Notes under the pieces: generated by a model
Seen by the model: only the letters and a program-made list of their open reading frames with translations
Told to the model about the DNA's origin: nothing
Database searches by the model: none
In this document: positions 6,601 through 7,781 of the stretch, piece by piece
Layout: each line of letters opens with the position of its first letter
Position numbering within the stretch: position 1 is the first letter of the stretch
From: Bdellovibrio sp.
GTDB taxonomy: Bacteria; Bdellovibrionota; Bdellovibrionia; Bdellovibrionales; Bdellovibrionaceae
Direction: 5' to 3'
DNA: 7,781 bases
NCBI GenBank assembly: GCA_019104905.1
Contig: JAHRXB010000272.1
Location: 1 to 7,781 of the forward strand
Program-made: the position numbers and the translations under genes

Positions 6601-6882
6601 TCAAACGTCGTCAGTGTTTCCGGCGTCTACAACACTTCATCCAATAGCTTAAGGTACACCACTGCGGACGCGAACTCCTGTGGTGGGGTCGACATCTGGT
6701 TTATTCCTAATGATGTGAGCGTAACGACGTGTTGGACTGAGAGGGTCACAGGTTTTTGGTCGAATGCCTGCGGCAATGAAGGCATTGCTTTTACCAATAA
6801 CGGGGGCTTTGTCACGAAACCGACAGACACGGGTCTTTTAGACGCCTCTGGCGGACGTTATCTCTTCCAATACTGGAGATGA
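3667..6882 (+). CDS. Secreted modular fibre, MAT-like adhesin with fibrinogen-like tip
   Basis: The protein has 1071 residues from ATG 3667, or 1085 from GTG 3625. Residues 1-21 are a signal peptide (hydrophobic core, AWA before the cut). Residues 22-156 are the conserved head seen in many bacterial fibres, from TYQGRIKG to SVPYAGHA. The shaft is low-complexity, rich in Gly, Thr and Ser: five decapeptide repeats (291-340), phage tail-fibre-like segments (GTGLTGG about 434, GYGITDAL 502-509), and the widespread SALLDLN...[13 protein letters not shown] module (593-618) ending in YDGTNW. A C1q/TNF-like jelly roll probably spans 652-772. After [18 protein letters not shown] (811-828) comes a fibrinogen-like tip (about 871-1071) with the hallmark [12 protein letters not shown] (906-917). 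This order matches the Mosaic Adhesive Trimers described in Bdellovibrio bacteriovorus, trimeric fibres that bind prey surfaces; trimerisation and target are inferred here. Cysteines fall in local pairs. The ATG is preferred because of the FliA-like promoter just upstream, but the GTG start would give the signal peptide three basic residues it otherwise lacks. Neither start has a good ribosome site. Confidence 0.85.
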   Translation: MNILNVLIYSCTLLMGALAWATPGSLTYQGRIKGLDGAPLEINGVQFEFSITNPTGTCIIYREKSNSIDMRNSGGVFDVPIGTGSQDFPISTTFKLLDAFDNSKNLDCEGGGTYSPVIDDKRLLRVQFFDGSGWKLISPDSEIRSVPYAGHAKTAQKLGTNVASDFVLKSNIPLCAAGTYLRHIAPAGTFECTTPSISGSNVSGNIAGSAAGFTGTLTGDVSGTQSATSVDKIKGVSVVMTGINAGKVLKYNGSQWAPADDLGTTGALTGLTGDVSSTGAPTATVTINNSAVSTGKIADAAVTTVKIADGSVTSAKITDGTLVDADIAAGAAIVDSKLATISTAGKVSGGAITSGTIGGSTVINTSGLLQTSSAVRFYSGANYVELKAKSGLASNVLLTLPSTLGTAGQVLKINGSGELFWDNATAGSVTSIDTGTGLTGGPITGTGTISLANTTVAPGSYGSTTQVGTFTVDAQGRLTTAGNTTLTPAWNSITDKPTTLVGYGITDALPLSAYAGDLTDAVSCAANKKPYWNTLSDKWMCADIGSLDASAITTGTIDASRLPASLSYWSSATGGINYAGGTVAVGTGTPDSSALLDLNSTSRGLLPPRLTAAQRDAIVSPAAGLIVYNTTAQQLQVYDGTNWMGGSGTGTQEVVQGSAVTLGNAVNTDVLSLTVTSGGKYLILASGNSNTSQPWTYFSILCSLAKNGSNLDSKHFYYGGSQGGSSPGIPFVLYSATTVNTGDTLKVYCYSSSDAATRSSYGWKITLLNLGVNNQIGADNLGNHTATQNLNIAGYKLVGGGSAGLSVDGSGNVGIGTATPTAKLEVSGDLKLSATLVSCTAADEGTMQYDSTLKVMKFCDGTSWKPTSKFVGTSCKDILQKGGDFGSGYYQIDPDGAGGNAPFKVYCDMETNGGGWTRCLDVRTSDFPTINTTSWYKTAWTGTNGYIRDCSGLTGVTQSYVEANIDYNSADANTCRYKSNVVSVSGVYNTSSNSLRYTTADANSCGGVDIWFIPNDVSVTTCWTERVTGFWSNACGNEGIAFTNNGGFVTKPTDTGLLDASGGRYLFQYWR
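4537..4686 (+). repeat. Five decapeptide repeats in the fibre shaft
   Basis: Residues 291-340 of the fibre divide into five 10-residue units, three of them [20 protein letters not shown] and [10 protein letters not shown], then two more diverged ones. The pattern is small-V-small-small-x-K-I-x-D-G. Such regular hydrophobic and Asp-Gly spacing is typical of elongated trimeric beta-structured shafts. The DNA copies are diverged, so this is not a recent expansion. Confidence 0.75.
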
Positions 6883-6896
6883 GTACTGTCGCACTT

Positions 6897-6909
6897 ATCG
6901 CCTTGCGAT
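6897..6909. terminator. Weak hairpin between the convergent fibre and DUF4010 genes
   Basis: ATCGC-CTT-GCGAT is a 5-bp stem in the 26-bp gap between two convergent genes and touches the minus-strand stop codon. No T-run follows in either direction, so it is at best a poor terminator. The two transcripts probably overlap. Confidence 0.2.
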
Positions 6910-7754
6910 TAAAGCTGAATAAATCCAAAAGAATGAAACACCAAAAACAAAAACGCAGGCAGAAGACTTAGCAAAGCTCTGGTACGAAATGCCGAGTTTG
7001 AGATCGCAGCAATCAGAACCCCCTTCGCGCAGTAAGAGGCCAACAAAGAGATCTCCACAAGCTTTTCATACTGAGCACTGTCAATGCCGCTGGAAGCATA
7101 CAGTTGCGCTGAAGAAATCAAAGACCCATGCACCTCAAACAAGGACACCACAAAGGTCAATAACATCAACCCCTGACTGCCCGCCCAGAGTTGCACCGCT
7201 TTTGATGCTGCCATGATAAGAACAATGAAACCCGTCAGCTTCAAGGTCGACGTAAGATCTAAAATTTTTCCCTCGGGTGGCAAAGCATGAGACCGTTGCG
7301 GCTTCCGACGCCACAAGATCACCAAAAGACCGACCGTTATTGCAATTAAGATCGCCAAATGAATATGCACAACCTCTAAAGCAACAACTCCCCCTGCCGC
7401 CGCAAGAAAGGCCACAGTTTCAAACAACATCGCCAAAATGGAACTCTGTAAAGCGGCAATTCTTAAAGTTTGAGAGCGTTCGACTTCATGGGAGTCTTTG
7501 GCAATAGAAACCGTCGTCGCTGTACTGGACAACAAGCCTCCAATAAAGCCCGACATCAAGGCTCCGACCCTATGCCCTAAAGCTTTGGTTAGAGCTGCTC
7601 CAAAAAACTGCACCGCCGAAAGTGCGAAGAATATTAAAACAATCTTTTGAGGACGAAAAAGCCCCCACGGATCTAGAGCGAAGGGCGGAATTAGAAAGGA
7701 GGCTACGAAAAGAAGGAGCAGAAATAGTCCTGCTCCCACCCATTGTTTTTTCAT
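6909..7754 (-). CDS. DUF4010-family membrane protein lacking an MgtC module
   Basis: This 281-residue inner-membrane protein has about eight or nine hydrophobic segments (roughly 5-26, 36-58, 63-85, 98-123, 129-148, 170-190, 195-217, 232-252, 258-279). The segment L-F-R-P-Q-K-I (32-38) followed by SGFIGGLLSSTATTVSIAK (68-86) is the recognisable core of DUF4010, the region usually fused behind an MgtC/SapB domain in proteins of about 400 residues. Here the MgtC part is absent: ATG at 7754 is preceded in frame by a TGA (7779-7781) nine codons upstream. Either the protein is a stand-alone DUF4010, or the MgtC half is a separate or frameshifted gene beyond the window edge. The ribosome site is weak (GAG nine bases upstream). 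It converges on the fibre gene with a 26-bp gap. Molecular function of the family is not established; transport or magnesium-related stress roles are only suggested by the MgtC link. Confidence 0.8.
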   Translation of the reverse strand: MKKQWVGAGLFLLLLFVASFLIPPFALDPWGLFRPQKIVLIFFALSAVQFFGAALTKALGHRVGALMSGFIGGLLSSTATTVSIAKDSHEVERSQTLRIAALQSSILAMLFETVAFLAAAGGVVALEVVHIHLAILIAITVGLLVILWRRKPQRSHALPPEGKILDLTSTLKLTGFIVLIMAASKAVQLWAGSQGLMLLTFVVSLFEVHGSLISSAQLYASSGIDSAQYEKLVEISLLASYCAKGVLIAAISNSAFRTRALLSLLPAFLFLVFHSFGFIQL

Positions 7755-7781
7755 ATACGGTTTCTCAGAGTCGCTAGATCA

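Noticed and set aside
6097..6882. C-terminal peptidase S74 (self-cleaving chaperone) domain expected after the GNVGIG...KLEVSG motif
   Set aside because: The sequence after the motif leads into a fibrinogen-like domain; I see no S74-type Ser-Lys catalytic region.

Overview
The window looks like chromosomal sequence from a Bdellovibrio-like predatory bacterium (Bdellovibrionota). No single marker proves this. It is inferred from the combination of a long mosaic fibre of the kind described as Mosaic Adhesive Trimer (MAT) proteins in Bdellovibrio, an animal-type S-adenosylhomocysteine hydrolase, and a SWIB-domain protein with a histone-H1-like lysine/alanine tail. Every gene call comes from reading motifs; no database search was possible.

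Layout, left to right. Positions 1-46 hold nothing I can name. A clear minus-strand terminator (47-85) ends a minus-strand pair: map (methionine aminopeptidase, 1588-2352) followed after 44 bp by ahcY (152-1543). A second strong terminator (2446-2477) ends the next minus-strand gene, the SWIB/H1-tail protein (2510-2905). A 236-bp divergent intergenic region (2906-3141) follows. It holds the SWIB-gene leader, a degenerate 21-bp-periodic array of TTTCCC/GGGAAA blocks that can fold into long hairpins, and an exact sigma-28-type -10 element (GCCGATAA) just before a plus-strand gene with a C-terminal J-domain (3142-3549). Next comes a very large plus-strand gene (start most likely 3667, end 6882) for a secreted modular fibre with a fibrinogen-like tip. 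A good FliA (sigma-28) promoter match lies immediately upstream of its ATG. The window ends with a convergent minus-strand membrane protein of the DUF4010 (MgtC-associated) family (6909-7754).

How the genes relate. map and ahcY are housekeeping functions (N-terminal Met removal; recycling of the SAM by-product SAH) and are probably co-transcribed. The J-domain gene and the fibre gene both lack a Shine-Dalgarno sequence, and both have a sigma-28-like -10 element ending 7-8 bases before the ATG. This suggests leaderless, FliA-driven transcripts, which would fit expression in the motile attack phase of a predator. That regulatory link, and the fibre's likely role as a surface adhesin recognising prey or other surfaces, are the most interesting points here. 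Both are inferences from sequence.
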